29,447 bases of DNA, from positions 176,113 to 205,559 of the forward strand of contig KN882911.1 of assembly GCA_000934455.1 (NCBI GenBank), given 5' to 3'. The DNA is from Apostichopus parvimensis (lineage: Eukaryota; Echinodermata; Holothuroidea; Aspidochirotida; Stichopodidae). Of this stretch, positions 1 to 10,915 are shown one piece after another; positions within the stretch are counted from its first letter, which is position 1, and each line of letters begins with the position of its first letter. Position numbers and translations under genes: made by a program. Under the pieces are notes generated by a model. That model made no database searches. It worked only from the letters and a program-made list of their open reading frames with translations, and was not told the DNA's origin.

Positions 1-1343
1 AAACACTTGGTATTTGTGTTCAGCATTGCATTTATTGGCAGCCTTCTTTTACTTTTTCAAAAGTTCTGTATCATGTTTGTTTTACCAGTTTAAGATTTTT
101 TCCATGGGAGATTTGGTGATTTCACCATGAGATAAGACATAAACTTGTGAGTCTCACAGTAAAGCCACTAGAGGTGACAGATGCGCTTGCATTAGTATAA
201 ACTGAAGACTGAATGGGAATCTAGCTGGTTGTCAGTGATACTACTCACAGTTACACCATTTAGGCTATTTGCTTTGATTTGCATAAACAGCTATGCTGTG
301 TTTAGAAAGGCCTAGCCTATCTATAACTTTATCGCAAATGAAGAAAGCACATGAAATCACATCTCTGGAAGATTTAAACATTCGTAGTGACAATAATTCA
401 ACAAACTAACCACATGTATCATTTTGGTTAATACATTTTTGTGGAACTTATATGTTGCAAACCACACTATCACCTTTTAAACATGACTCTAGGCACAGGA
501 TTAAGTAAGATATGTTGTAGACATTACAATACACACTCTTTCAGTCTAGGTTGTACTTTTATACCACTTTTTCAAGTGGCCTGGATAACATAATCTACAG
601 TACATAAACATTCAGGATAATTTCTCACATGTATGCAACACAAAAAATGGAAACAAGAATGTTATAGCCTCAAATAACATGTTCACCATGCATTACATAT
701 ATTTGTCAAGGATAAGTAGTGTTGAATATTATCCAAGGTTGCTCTGGTGTTTATAAGAAATTAAAAGAACATGTTTGGTTGAGTTATTAGAAAAGTGTTA
801 ACATTTCAGCCATCACTTAATGAGGTTAATGTTATGATTAAGTTTGTCAAAGGATCATTCCAAAAAGGTGAATATCTGATCAGCTATTCTGCCATAGAAA
901 CCTAACATCTACATTTTTTTTTTCTTACAGTATGACATATCAAGAATAAAGTTCTATTCTTTCTTTTGCAGATAATTCTTTGCTTCATTTTAGGACAAAC
1001 CTTGTATATTTTGATGTTCCCAAGGACGTGCTATTCTGTTTTCATTCAATTGAAATTTTTATTTGGTTCAATGTGCTTTATCGTGAACCAGATGACTCAT
1101 TCTTCAGTTGTAGCTCCTAACAGAACTTTAACGTTACCACGATTACAGTTATTAACCTGAAAGAAAGATGGCATTATGAGAAAAAATCTTTTATAGCTGA
1201 AAGTCTTCCTATGTTGGTATTCCTATCGGTGTTGAAAAATTGCCCTGTCAAGAAAAGAAAAGTAAAGGGTAGCCCAGACCCAGTTGTGGATCCATAACCG
1301 TCAAGCGACAAGTTTTGTCTGGAATTCAACAGAAGCTATAGAG
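1..1343. other. GTPBP1 5' flank / leader, no coding exon recognised
   Basis: This AT-rich stretch precedes the first recognisable GTPBP1 coding exon. I see no conserved coding sequence. Two good acceptor-like sites (a T-run ending in CTTACAG near 930, and TTCTTTTGCAG ending near 970) suggest that 971-1343 could be the 5' part of a leader exon spliced to an upstream non-coding exon outside or within the window. The GTPBP1 frame has a TAA stop at 1263-1265, so the coding frame cannot extend past that point without splicing. The promoter and the transcription start cannot be placed from sequence alone. Confidence 0.4.
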
Positions 1344-1481
1344 ATGTGTGCCGCTATAATTGGAGATGACTGTATGGGGATACAGTCCCCAAAGACTCCA
1401 GACATGCCACCCATGAAGATGACTGCCCTCTTTGCTCCTGAAATGACCAATGGAGATACAGAGAACGAACTCACCCTTAAA
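1344..1481 (+). CDS. GTPBP1: GTPBP1 coding exon 1 (residues 1-46)
   Basis: This exon encodes a poorly conserved N-terminus rich in Met and Pro. The LFAPE segment resembles MFAPE of human GTPBP1, and the exon ends LTLK before a GTAAGT donor. ATG 1344 has G at +4 and -1 but is not an ideal Kozak site (a G at -3 does help). In-frame ATGs at 1374, 1404, 1413 and 1419 are alternatives. The in-frame stop at 1263 limits upstream extension. Confidence 0.75.
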
Positions 1482-4400
1482 GTAAGTCCTGCCGTCTTCT
1501 TTATTACTTTACAGCTGTTCATTGAGTTGCAAGAGCCTAAAGCCGGTGGTGCCATAAAGAGTGACTAAAGGAAAAATTAATGTACCCGAATTTACTTTAA
1601 GTCCACCAAAATAGCACGAGGGAAGATCAAATTTAGGCGAGAAAAAAAAATTAAACAGGAAAGTGTTCAAATATTTGTGTAGTACTTTTGAAGGCTCAGA
1701 GAGTTCTTTTGTTACATACTTCATGGTTGATGTGTAAAAATATGGTATACTTAGTTGGACTTGTATAGTAATTTGACCATTTTGCATTGTATTCTGCGAT
1801 GTGGTACCGGATAAGTTATTCCTGTTTTGATTGTACCGTGGTAATTCACGCATCGGTAATTGTGCCAGTTATTCTTTGATGTCAAGGACCGAATGATTTA
1901 ATGTGAAATTAACTCTCCCATTTGTAGCAAGAAGAGTTGTAATTTAGTACTTACGTTAAAGATATAATTCATCCATATTCAATTAACTCTATGAATAATT
2001 GAATATGTAACAACTGGGGCTAAAAAGTCTTGAAGACTGCTTAATATGTTTGTGTACGTAGGCATGTTTGTGTGTATGTATGTGTACATTGTCTTTCAAA
2101 GAATGTTTCAAACAGCAAAGAAATCGTTGACTAAAAACTAAGAATTTAACCAGTGACTCCCTCTCAGCGAACCGGTCTTGCAGAAAGCCTGTTGCCCCTT
2201 CCAGGATTTTCTTTGTGTATTTTAGCAGTCAATTTTCTTCTTATGTTTATAAATAATATTTGTTTTATCAAAATAGTGTAGCTTAGGAATATTTTGGTAG
2301 TGCTAACAGTGTTACCATACATCTTGCATGTTACCCTACAGACAAGACTGGTCTGTCCTACCGATCATGGATACAGCCTCCTACAACGACAGTTAGCGGA
2401 GAGGTTGGAGACTGGAAACGGAGAAGTGATTTACACCATTGGTCAAGGAGGTAAATTTAAATCAGCACATTTATGCTCTGTTTTGTGAAATGTGACACCA
2501 TTTGTGTGAACTTTAGCAGTGCATTTTTAGAAGATTTATGACTTTCTTATTTTCGATTGTTACAATTTCTCATTTATCATTAACTACCTGTCTGTGTTGA
2601 TTGATTGTTGCGTATCATCGATTTAACCAAACCATCGAATATCACTAAGACTAAGAGAATAAATGATTAAACTACAGTAAGACGGCCTCAAATTGTATTT
2701 AAGGAACATGAACCTTAACCTTAGGAGCGAGTCATTCAATATTCTAGTGTAGTCACCTAGAGACTCTTCTGTACTTAGTTTTAATGACATAAATAGTTTT
2801 TTCCTTTTGCCTGAATGGTTGAAGTGAGGTTTGACTAGTGAAGCTGATGATATTAATATGGAATTTTAGGTTCAAGTTGTATGGAGAATTTACCCAAAAT
2901 TTTCACACAGTATTTTGAATCACTACTTACAGTATGATTCACTTCATCAAGCAATTCCACGTGATTTTATGTTCTTACGTCTATTAAAAATGCAGCCGAT
3001 GGTTCCAGTAGTGGGCTAACACGAGACGAGCTGGACGCTTCTCTGGGGACCTTGAGTCAGATGACGAAGTCTCTTGAATCTGATATTGTCTTGCTAAGGG
3101 AGAGGAATGTCACGGATGGTCTCTTAGGGGATTACCTAATTCGAAAAATCGCAGATGAAGAAGATTTTCAAGAAGTGAGGTAAGGTTTGAGAGGATTAAA
3201 GATCAGTTTTCTTCAGAGTTCATTTCTCAATTCCTAGAGCAGTGTTACATTTCTTTCCTTTCAAAAATATTCCATATTTGCATCTTCTGAAATGAACAGG
3301 TCTAATTGTCCCCACTTTGGTTTTTCCAATGAGTGGATTAATGACTGATTTTCTGCAACATTTGGTTTGATTCCGGTATCAATCTACCTTCACTTTTCAA
3401 AGTTGTGACGCTGTTTAGCTGGATGATAGTTTTCTAAGCAGTTCATGTACCCAAAGCAGTTGTCATCGGGATACAAACACTTCTGGTTCCTTCTTTGATC
3501 ACTTTACTCAAAAAAACAGATCATAGGGTTTGTGCTAATCTCATATAATGGGTGCAAAAGGTTTGAAATTTAGCAACTACATTTATTAATTGTGTAAGTG
3601 AAAAATTCTTATGACATTTATATCAATGTTATAAATTAGGACAACTTATAGCAATCCTCCATGTGTAAGGTAACACCCTTAATTAGAGGCATATTTTTCG
3701 CCCTTCGGACAGAGTTGCAGTGGTTGGTAACGTAGACGCTGGTAAGAGCACACTGTTGGGTGTCTTGACCCATGGCGAGCTTGACAACGGCAGGGGACTG
3801 GCCAGGTTAAAACTCTTCAGACATAAACACGAAATGGAATCTGGAAGAACTAGCAGTGTTGGCAACGACATACTTGGGTTTGACAGCAAAGGAAACGTAG
3901 TCAACCAGCCTGACACCCATGGTAGGATATTACGGTAGTTTTAAAGTTTGGGAGAAAATTAAATGCATAAATTAATTCCTTCTTCTTGCAATCATGTTGT
4001 CAGTTTCTCACAATGTTGTATCATCACTTTCTCACATTGTTGTATCTCTCAAAAATTTCTCACAAATATGATATATTATCCACTTTCACAGTGTGGTGTA
4101 TCATCGATTTCTCACAATGAGATATAGTATCAAATTCTCACAATGTTGTATCATCAATTTCTCACAATGTTGTATCTCGACAATTTCTTACAATTTGATT
4201 TTGTTCAACTTTTCGATTTCTCACAATGTGATATAGTATCAATTTCTCACAATGTTGTACCATCAAATTCTCACAATGTTGTATCATTAGTTTCTAACAA
4301 TTTGCTAAACAGTCGTTGAATATTTTTCCCTATGTCAACTTGCCTTTCTTTTACAAAAGTCTTAAATATTTCGGTTCATTCAGTCCACTCATTACCACTG

Positions 4401-7400
4401 CAAGGTAGAAAAGAAAGCAATTAACAATAGTTTGAATATATTGTAGGTGAACTAAATAAATTAGCACTTCTAAAAGTTTTGATTAAATGTTTCTAACTAC
4501 CAGTGTTAGTTTTGCATCAGTGGCTAGTTGCAAGATATGTAAACTGAACTAGAGTGACAGAGAATCACATAAAAAAGGAATCTACGTATAAACAAATCAT
4601 GAACATAAAACTCAAATCAAAAATATGGAACAAACTTTGTCGTCACATTCTTTCATTCATTCAATATCGAAAATTAAGGCAAATTGTTTGCATGGTATCA
4701 TCATATGGATGTCAAATGCATTAAATTATTCTGTAATGAATCAAACGTATGAAAAGTTCAACATAGTGAGAAATGTACCTGTTAAAACTTGTTTGCCCAT
4801 ATTGTCTTATATGAGCTCTGCTAGTGAATGTTTCAAACTATAATGTATTTTCAATTCTATAATCCAAATACCAATTTTATTATTTGTCCCTCTTTTTATA
4901 AATTCAAATGTTACTGTTTGAAAAAGTTCCTTTTCTGACAATTAAACATTGATATCATTGAAATATTAATCATCTTTAAAGGTGTGTAAAAGTAAGTTGG
5001 CCTGACGTTTCGATCCATCTTTAAAGGTGGCGGTCTGGATTGGATGCACATCTGTGAGAGTTCTTCAAAGGTCATTACTTTCATTGACCTGGCAGGCCAT
5101 GAAAAGTATCTGAAAACGACAGTATTTGGTATGACAGGCCACGCACCTGATTTTGGCATGCTCATGGTAAGTGAATTTAAAAATTGTTTCACATAAAAAA
5201 AAAAGACTAGAGAATCTTTTACATTCAAGCAGTATTTATCCTACAAAACACAGAAACCATAGTATTTTATGGGAACCAAATTCAAAGTCTTCAAAACTGC
5301 TAGACGAAAATTGAACAAAAATCACTACTCTGAGAGAAACAAAAGTTTTGTAAACCTCAAAACATGCCAAATGTAAAAAACTCAATTTATATGGGGAAGA
5401 TGAGTCATTTTACCATGTTTACAGCTGGTCAAAGGGTCAATGTAGCAGTGTGGTATGCCTCTGATATTTACAGCAGACAGTAGGAGTGTTAGTTAGGAGT
5501 GCTAGGAATGTTAGCTCAGTGGTTAACGCCGGTGCCTTCCAATCATAAGGTCCCCAGTTGAAGTCACTCCAAGATTAATGTATGTCGTCCGGTTACAGAG
5601 TCGTTGACAATTGACAATTCATAATCATGGACATTAAATATATAGAGACTGGCTTTGGTCAGCTTGCGGCTTTGATAAGCCAATGAGGCTTCTTCGCAAG
5701 TTCCTGCTTGCAGGAGGATCTAAAATACATACAGTAACTAATAAATACTCAGTGGCAGAGAATAGTCAGTTCAAAAAAATGACTTTACTTTGCATAGCTA
5801 GACTATATTACAGGACATGGTAAGCACATTTATTAAAAAATAAGGATAACTCATGTGAAAATATTTGAAAAAGGTTCTTCATTGCATTTTGTCTTTTCTT
5901 GGCAGATCGGTAGTAATGCAGGCATCATCGGTATGACTAAGGAACACCTGGGGTTAGCCCTGGCCCTGAGTGTCCCCGTCTTTGTGGTGGTCACCAAGAT
6001 AGACATGTGTCCTCCTAATGTACTCCAAGACACTCTGAAGCTACTGCAGAGGATCCTGAAATCACCGGGTTGTCGTAAGATACCCATCTTAGTAAACACC
6101 AAGGAGGACGTGGTAACCACGGCAACAAATTTTAGTTCTGAGAGGTACGTTGGAGAGTCGGTGCTTCAGGGAATGTGGACCATTTTACTGGTCGCTTTCG
6201 AGATGCACTGAAAGAATTACACAATGTAGAAAATTCCTTAAATAATTTCTCAATTATTGATTTGATCCATGATTAACATTGGCCAATGGGAGTTGAGTCA
6301 ATTTTCTTTTCTATGACAACGCCATTTTCAAGTATGAAATTTTTTCCAATTTACTTGTAAACGTTTTCGGGAATGGCAAAGGTTGATGTAAGGTGTCATT
6401 GGCTTAATAACGCCGAGAAGCATCTGAAAATGTTAAACATCCAAACCGGGATTTTGGTATCAAGGTTTTAATTTTCTTTCTGGCAACATGGGTGGTATCA
6501 AGTCATTGCCGCAGTTATTACAGGATATACTTTGTCCGTAAACATGTGTGAAGTCAAACATACGATAATATAATGGATCTAACGATCTTCATCGTGTATG
6601 GAAGTCTCTGACAAATTAAATGACCAAAGTGCCAAACTATCTATATTTATATTGTATATATATGTATATCCAAACAGTCAAAAATGTTTATCATTGCATT
6701 TTCCCCTCCATTTATTTTCAATTATGTTGATTTGTTGTTGTTTTTTGTTGTTTTGGCAGAGTCTGTCCCATCTTCCAAGTATCTAATGTAACTGGTCAGA
6801 ATTTGGAATTACTTAAGATGTTTCTGAACCTGTTAAATACCAGAGTAGACTGGGGTATATCAGAACCGGCCGAATTTCAAATAGATGAGACTTATTCAGT
6901 ACCGGTAATTATTACTCTTACAAAATGTTTCGACCTGTCCTGATGCTCATCCACGAAACAAAGTGGGTTATGTATCGTACCTACCGAACATTAAACATGA
7001 TTTGAGAATGTTCTTCTCCTGGTGGACGTAACTGTATCCTGTAGTACTATGTAGTTATACATGTAAATTCTTTATCATATTACAGTTTAGTACCACATAT
7101 TAAGTAAATTTAAAATAATAATGATAATAATAATAATAATGTGGAGGATGGGAATGGAGATGTAAGCAGAAGTCTAGACCTTGCTAAAGATTCACCAACC
7201 AGTCATTTCTAATATGGAAGAAGTTCTTTTAAGCAAACTTACACTTTCATGGAAATTGCACTTCGTAGAATTTTACATTCAACGATATACAACTATAATC
7301 GAGTATTCTAAATGTAACTTGTTTCAAATATATACCAGATGACGACAGAATGACATCACTGAACCTCACCCGAGTTAATTATGTTTTAAGCAACCTCACC

Positions 7401-10400
7401 CGAGTTAATTATGTTTAAAGCTGACACATGTTTTACTGTACAAAGTAGTTTGATTCAAGCAGTCATATCAAGGGGTATTAACAAGGTAATGAGATTTAAT
7501 TATCCTGAAATATATTGGATACCTTTGTCTTTCATACTGATTGGATGATGATTACTGGCTAACAACTTTATTGCAATGCAAACATATTCATCCACATCCA
7601 TCACTCTCTTCTACAGGGTGTCGGCACGGTGGTATCCGGAACGACGTTACGGGGGGTCATCCAAATAAACGATTCTCTCTTCCTGGGACCAGACGGTCAC
7701 GGAAACTATACTCAAGTTATCATTAAAAGCATCCATAGAAAACGAATGCCTGTTAAGGTAGTCAAAGGCGGCCAGACGGCATCGTTTGCCTTGAAGAAGG
7801 TAAAATCATATGACACAAAGCTATGAACATTAAGCATTTTATTATATTAAAGTAATTTTTTTCTTTCCATTTCATTTACCTTAAAACTGGATATTATAAA
7901 TTCCAATAATTGTTAAAAAACATAAAACTGTTTGATCTTAGTTTATCACAGTTTTCACACAGGTAGAGACAATCCCTCCACATGGCAGCAGCTAAACAGC
8001 TCCCAACTGACAGTTTATCTCACAGGTCCCCATTAATACACCTGGGTGAGGAGAGGCAATGGAGATAAAGTGCCTTGCCCGAGGAAAAACGCAATGATCT
8101 GGCCAGGACTGGAACCTGCAAACCTTAGATCACAAGTCCACTGCCTTAACTACTTGACCACAACTCTCTCTATAGCAATAATTGAAAAGCTTTTTAAGTA
8201 GAACAAAGTTGCAGCCTCTAATATTTGGTTTATGAGTCTTTATAAACTAACAACTGGCCATCTTTATTGTAAGTTGGGACTCCTGGCTGTCAAACATGAC
8301 GCGATACCAGAGGGTGTGAGAACTTGTCATATGATCTATTCTCTTCCTAAGTGGTCACGTTTCTCTTTTCTGTCGCAGCAAATTAAACGGTCCCATGTAC
8401 GTAAAGGTATGGTGATGATATCTCTGTCTTCAGAGCAGACTGCATGCTGGGAGTTTGAGGGAGAGATCCTAGTACTTCACCATCCCACCACCATCAGTTG
8501 TCACTATCAAGCAATGGGTAAGTTTGCTGCACGCATCAAAGTTATTCTGTGAACCTTTCTTTTTTCTCTTTCTCTTCTGTGATTGAAATTTCAAAGTTAA
8601 GATGTTTGTAGAGAATTTCATGTTTTCTATCATAAATCAAGTACTTAAAACTTAATCATATGAATTACTCTACAATTAGTTATAAAATTTACAATTAAAT
8701 TTGACAAGTATTACATTAACTTGTAAGCTGCATTGCTGCTCCCCCCCCCCCCCCCCCACCCCCATAAAAATGTACAATATGATGACAATTTCCTTCTTCT
8801 TACAAACAAAAAAGTGCAAGTGATATTTAAAGCAAAATGTTCCAATGAATCATACTTTAAGGAGAACTTAACAGTAATGTTTTGTAAGGAAAGTATGGCC
8901 TTGAAGTACATTTGCGATTAACACCTGACAAATAGGTACTTTCATACAACATAACAACCACGTCCAAAGTTACTTTGAAGTTATCAAGACAGTGTTTTTA
9001 ACTATTCATTTGGAATGTTAAATGTCAGACATAACCCGTCAATTATCTTCTTTTTTTCTGACTTTAAGTGCATGTAGGGAGTATACGACAGACAGCTTCC
9101 ATTATTCACATGGACAAAGCACATCTTAGGACGGGAGACAAGGCAACGGTGCTCTTCAGATTCATAAAGAACCCTGAATATCTTCATCCCGATGCTAGAA
9201 TGGTTTTCAGGTGATTGACCCAGTTCAATTTCAATTTTTTTTTTTGGTTTTTTTTTTTTGATATTTTTTTTGATTTGGTCAATAACATGATGCTTTCCAA
9301 TACTGCAATTTACATTGGTTCCTTGAGATCCTACCAATTCAAGAAAAATTGTGAATTCAAAATTCATTCTGTTCCAAGAAAATTTCCAGCTTGATAAAGA
9401 AAAGACAGCAAGCTTTAAATATTAGGCCATTCCCAAATCAATTTAAATGTTACTTTAAATCTATGTTATGCCATTATATAAAATTGTGGACCGGAATATT
9501 TGGTTAGTATTTCTGGGAATTTTGAATTTGGTTCACAATTCAGAAAACCATTACAGATGAAAAAAAAAACCCTGAGAGCTCCCAGTTGGAAACTTTCCTC
9601 AGCTGACCAGGGTTCTTGTTACCATTACCTCACCAATGGTTAACCCCCTCCCTCCCGACCCTCACCCCCTCATCATTGCTTGCCTCAACCCTTATCCACC
9701 TCAATCATAGTTCTGTCCAAGGTCTTTCATCACATGGTGGCAATAGTTATATTTTTACTTTCCAGGCTTCATAGTCCAACTTTCAATTGACAATACTTTA
9801 TCAGTTATTAATTCATTTCAATGAATTTCTTCATCTCACAGAGAGGGAAAGACGAAAGCAGTGGGTAAAATCACAAAGATCTACCCAAATACCAGTGCCA
9901 GTGAAACCAAACCAAAGTACCAGAAAGGTGGAAAGGGAAGGGGTACAGGAGGACCCAAGCCTCCAGACAACGGCCCCCGTGGTCCAAGAAGGTATGTGTT
10001 CCAATCCGGCAGGGCTTTCTCACTTAAATATCTACACAGGACAGAGAGAAGCAATTATTCTGTTATACCTAGATTGATGAATGTGTGCAGGGTAGGCTAT
10101 GATAATGCCTTAAGTCATAATGCATACCCAGTTCAGTGCAATATTATGGAATCATTTTGTTGTGGGCCAAAGTGAGATCTTTCCAGGGACGGATTTGGCG
10201 TGCAGGCCGCCTAATGAGAACCCTTACTGTAGGCTTTGACACAGTTGAAACAATTACCCTGCAATACTTCCGAATGAGAGGAGTGTATTTATGGTCACAA
10301 CAAGGACTTTGTTACCTTCATTTGAGAAATATGAACTGCACATTGAGGGAAAGAAGTTACAAAACACATCCCAAAAATGTTAAATCTCTCAGCTTTATCT

Positions 10401-10799
10401 CAAAATGCAAAACTGTATTAATCATCTCCTAGAGATCTTTTTTTTTTTAAATTTGAATTTTTTTTTTTTAATTTGAATTTTTTTTTCAATTTGAATTTTT
10501 TTTACCCTAATTTGATATTCCACATTTTTTTTCTCTAATTCGATATTCCACCAATCAAATCCCCCCCCCCCTGTAGCCGAGGGCGCCATAAAGGAAGAGG
10601 AAGAGGAAACCGAAGTGGAGAATACAGACGGTCATCAGAGGCCAGTGGAGGAGTAGGAAACACCACAGCAACAGCTTGTCCTCCCACAGAACAGCAGACT
10701 CTTACATCCCTGGATGCTCCCAGGTTACCCCAGAGTAGACAACATGAGGAAAAAGCAAAGACAGTCAATGGAGAAGACAGAGAGATGGATAATACGTGA
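1344..10799 (+). CDS. GTPBP1: GTP-binding protein 1 (GTPBP1), translational GTPase, 12 coding exons
   Basis: GTPBP1 is an eEF1A/EF-Tu-like cytosolic GTPase. It can bring aminoacyl-tRNA to the ribosome, helps resolve stalled elongation and has been linked to exosome-dependent mRNA decay. Coding exons: 1344-1481, 2342-2450, 2996-3179, 3713-3921, 5027-5166, 5906-6144, 6760-6904, 7617-7799, 8379-8517, 9069-9210, 9842-9991, 10577-10799. All introns are GT-AG and every phase closes: 2001 nt, 666 residues, close to human GTPBP1 (about 669). G1 is GNVDAGKS (149-156), G3 DLAGHEKY (234-241), G4 TKID (290-293), and a G5-like SNVTG lies at 348-352. Beta-barrel domains II and III follow, then a basic RG-rich tail. 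GTPBP2 is less likely because the DLAGHEKY and TTVFGMTGH segments read like GTPBP1. The start at ATG 1344 is the least certain part. Introns carry many repeats but no disruption of the frame. Confidence 0.95.
2342..2450 (+). CDS. GTPBP1: GTPBP1 coding exon 2 (residues 47-82)
   Basis: It is preceded by a CCCTACAG acceptor and followed by a GTAAAT donor. The encoded segment ends in [10 protein letters not shown], matching GETIYVIGQG of vertebrate GTPBP1. It belongs to the N-terminal region ahead of the G domain. The exon leaves one base to be completed by exon 3. Confidence 0.9.
2996..3179 (+). CDS. GTPBP1: GTPBP1 coding exon 3 (residues 83-144)
   Basis: The acceptor is AATGCAG and the donor GTAAGG. 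The encoded SDIVLLRER and DYLIRK segments match EADVILLRER and DYLVRK of vertebrate GTPBP1. This is the helical N-terminal extension that runs into the first strand of the G domain. It ends with the first two bases of an Arg codon. Confidence 0.93.
3713..3921 (+). CDS. GTPBP1: GTPBP1 coding exon 4 (G1 P-loop and switch I region)
   Basis: This exon carries the nucleotide-binding P-loop GNVDAGKS (residues 149-156) and the GTPBP-family switch I region with [16 protein letters not shown]. It is almost identical to vertebrate GTPBP1. The acceptor TTCGGACAG is weak in pyrimidines. The donor is CATG|GTAGGA, and the phase joins exon 5 to give a His-Gly-Gly-Gly run. Confidence 0.97.
3994..4306 (+). 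repeat. Degenerate 24-28 bp minisatellite in GTPBP1 intron 4
   Basis: The consensus is near TTTCTCACAATGTTGTATCA with a variable tail. About twelve copies start near 4004, 4028, 4056, 4084, 4108, 4134, 4158, 4184, 4217, 4243, 4267 and 4291, so spacing is mostly 24, 26 or 28 bp with one of 33. The copies are diverged. The array lies in the first third of intron 4 (3922-5026) and has no coding potential. Confidence 0.9.
5027..5166 (+). CDS. GTPBP1: GTPBP1 coding exon 5 (G3 motif)
   Basis: It encodes [18 protein letters not shown] and [14 protein letters not shown] is the G3/switch II motif, and its His is the catalytic histidine position of translational GTPases. The acceptor is TTTAAAG and the donor ATG|GTAAGT, phase 0. 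The next exon continues as IGSNAG. Confidence 0.97.
5490..5735 (+). mobile_element. tRNA-derived SINE copy in GTPBP1 intron 5
   Basis: The head reads like a degenerate tRNA: an A-box-like TTAGCTCAGTGGTTAA near 5505, an anticodon-arm-like GCCTT...AAGGT hairpin, and a decayed B box (AGTTGAAGTCAC) near 5557. A body follows with a doubled TTGACAATTGACAATT and a GC-rich segment around 5660-5720. The B box is too decayed for a working tRNA gene, so I call it a SINE fossil. Its 3' boundary is uncertain. Confidence 0.7.
5906..6144 (+). CDS. GTPBP1: GTPBP1 coding exon 6 (G4 motif)
   Basis: It encodes [18 protein letters not shown], then [12 protein letters not shown] with the G4 motif TKID that gives guanine specificity (residues 290-293), then the [10 protein letters not shown] and NFSSER segments. 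All are near-identical to vertebrate GTPBP1. The acceptor is CTTGGCAG and the donor GTACGT. Exon 7 completes the final Arg codon. Confidence 0.97.
6760..6904 (+). CDS. GTPBP1: GTPBP1 coding exon 7 (end of G domain, G5)
   Basis: It encodes [18 protein letters not shown], where SNVTG sits at the G5 position, then MFLNLL and [13 protein letters not shown] leading into beta-barrel domain II. The pyrimidine-rich acceptor is TTGTTTTGGCAG and the donor CCG|GTAATT, phase 0. Confidence 0.97.
7113..7140 (+). repeat. AAT trinucleotide microsatellite (intron 7)
   Basis: A run of about nine AAT units with one ATG interruption lies in GTPBP1 intron 7 (6905-7616). Confidence 0.9.
7362..7420 (+). repeat. 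30-bp tandem duplication (intron 7)
   Basis: The unit AACCTCACCCGAGTTAATTA plus TGTTTTAAGC occurs twice in direct succession (7362 and 7392) and is almost perfect, so the duplication is recent. Confidence 0.9.
7617..7799 (+). CDS. GTPBP1: GTPBP1 coding exon 8 (domain II)
   Basis: It encodes [13 protein letters not shown], then [10 protein letters not shown] and [11 protein letters not shown], then [11 protein letters not shown]. This is the EF-Tu-type domain II beta barrel. The acceptor is CTTCTACAG and the donor AAG|GTAAAA. It is phase 0 at both ends, with 61 codons. Confidence 0.97.
7965..8175 (-). mobile_element. tRNA-derived SINE, minus orientation, in GTPBP1 intron 8
   Basis: On the minus strand the head (8165 down to about 8096) has an A-box-like TGGTCAAGTAGTTAAGG and a clear B box, GGTTCCAGTCC. 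A body follows whose plus-strand form AAGTGCCTTGCCCGAGGA resembles a conserved central segment seen in many marine-animal SINEs. That resemblance is from memory. It lies wholly within intron 8 and is opposite to the gene. The distal end is uncertain. Confidence 0.75.
8379..8517 (+). CDS. GTPBP1: GTPBP1 coding exon 9 (domain II/III)
   Basis: It encodes [27 protein letters not shown] and the start of YQAMV. These match RKGMVMVS and [17 protein letters not shown] of vertebrate GTPBP1. The acceptor is TGTCGCAG and the donor ATGG|GTAAGT. One base is carried into exon 10. Confidence 0.97.
8741..8757 (+). repeat. C17 homopolymer (intron 9)
   Basis: Seventeen consecutive C residues, then ACCCCC. This is the longest G/C homopolymer in the window. 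Confidence 0.95.
9069..9210 (+). CDS. GTPBP1: GTPBP1 coding exon 10 (domain III)
   Basis: It encodes [25 protein letters not shown] and [12 protein letters not shown], matching domain III of vertebrate GTPBP1. The acceptor is CTTTAAG and the donor TTCAG|GTGATT. It ends with two bases of an Arg codon that exon 11 completes. Confidence 0.96.
9842..9991 (+). CDS. GTPBP1: GTPBP1 coding exon 11
   Basis: It encodes [16 protein letters not shown], matching REGRTKAVGTITK and closing domain III. A low-complexity Gly/Lys/Pro segment ([11 protein letters not shown]) follows and begins the disordered C-terminal tail. The acceptor is CATCTCACAG and the donor AAG|GTATGT. Confidence 0.95.
10439..10552 (+). 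repeat. T-rich tandem repeat before GTPBP1 exon 12
   Basis: Units of AATTTGAA plus eight to ten T recur three or four times between 10439 and 10506, then a diverged pair containing AATTTGATATTCCAC / AATTCGATATTCCAC. The array lies in the last 140 bases of intron 11, where the branch point should be. Confidence 0.8.
10577..10799 (+). CDS. GTPBP1: GTPBP1 coding exon 12 (C-terminal tail and stop)
   Basis: It encodes [17 protein letters not shown] and an acidic/polar tail ending EMDNT, then TGA at 10797-10799. Vertebrate GTPBP1 also ends in a basic, poorly conserved tail (GGRRRGGQRHK). The acceptor is preceded by eleven C residues then TGTAG, so a C homopolymer forms the pyrimidine tract. Confidence 0.9.
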
Positions 10800-10915
10800 C
10801 TCAAAAGATGAAGTGGAAAAGCTGCTAGATCATTTTATTGTCGGTTGTCAGTAACGTGTTTTGAAATTTTACAGAAAATTAACCTTTCCCATAAAAAACT
10901 AGTCATGCAGGTTGT

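Noticed and set aside
1284..1568. Open frame beginning on TTG 1284 as the GTPBP1 N-terminus
   Set aside because: The first ATG in the frame is 1344, and the frame past 1481 runs into intron 1 after a consensus GTAAGT donor.
3994..4306. CRISPR-like array
   Set aside because: The repeats are diverged and nearly contiguous with no unique spacers of constant size, and they lie in an animal intron. It is a minisatellite.
5505..5570. A functional tRNA gene in GTPBP1 intron 5
   Set aside because: The B box and T arm are decayed, the anticodon loop has an abnormal size, and a SINE-like body follows. A SINE fossil fits better.
5851..6211. Alternative ORFs across GTPBP1 exon 6, both strands
   Set aside because: The minus-strand ORF is a shadow. 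The plus-strand ORF is real only between splice sites 5906 and 6144.
9002..9367. 121-codon minus-strand ORF
   Set aside because: It is antisense to GTPBP1 exon 10, with a Lys-rich stretch from an intronic T-run.
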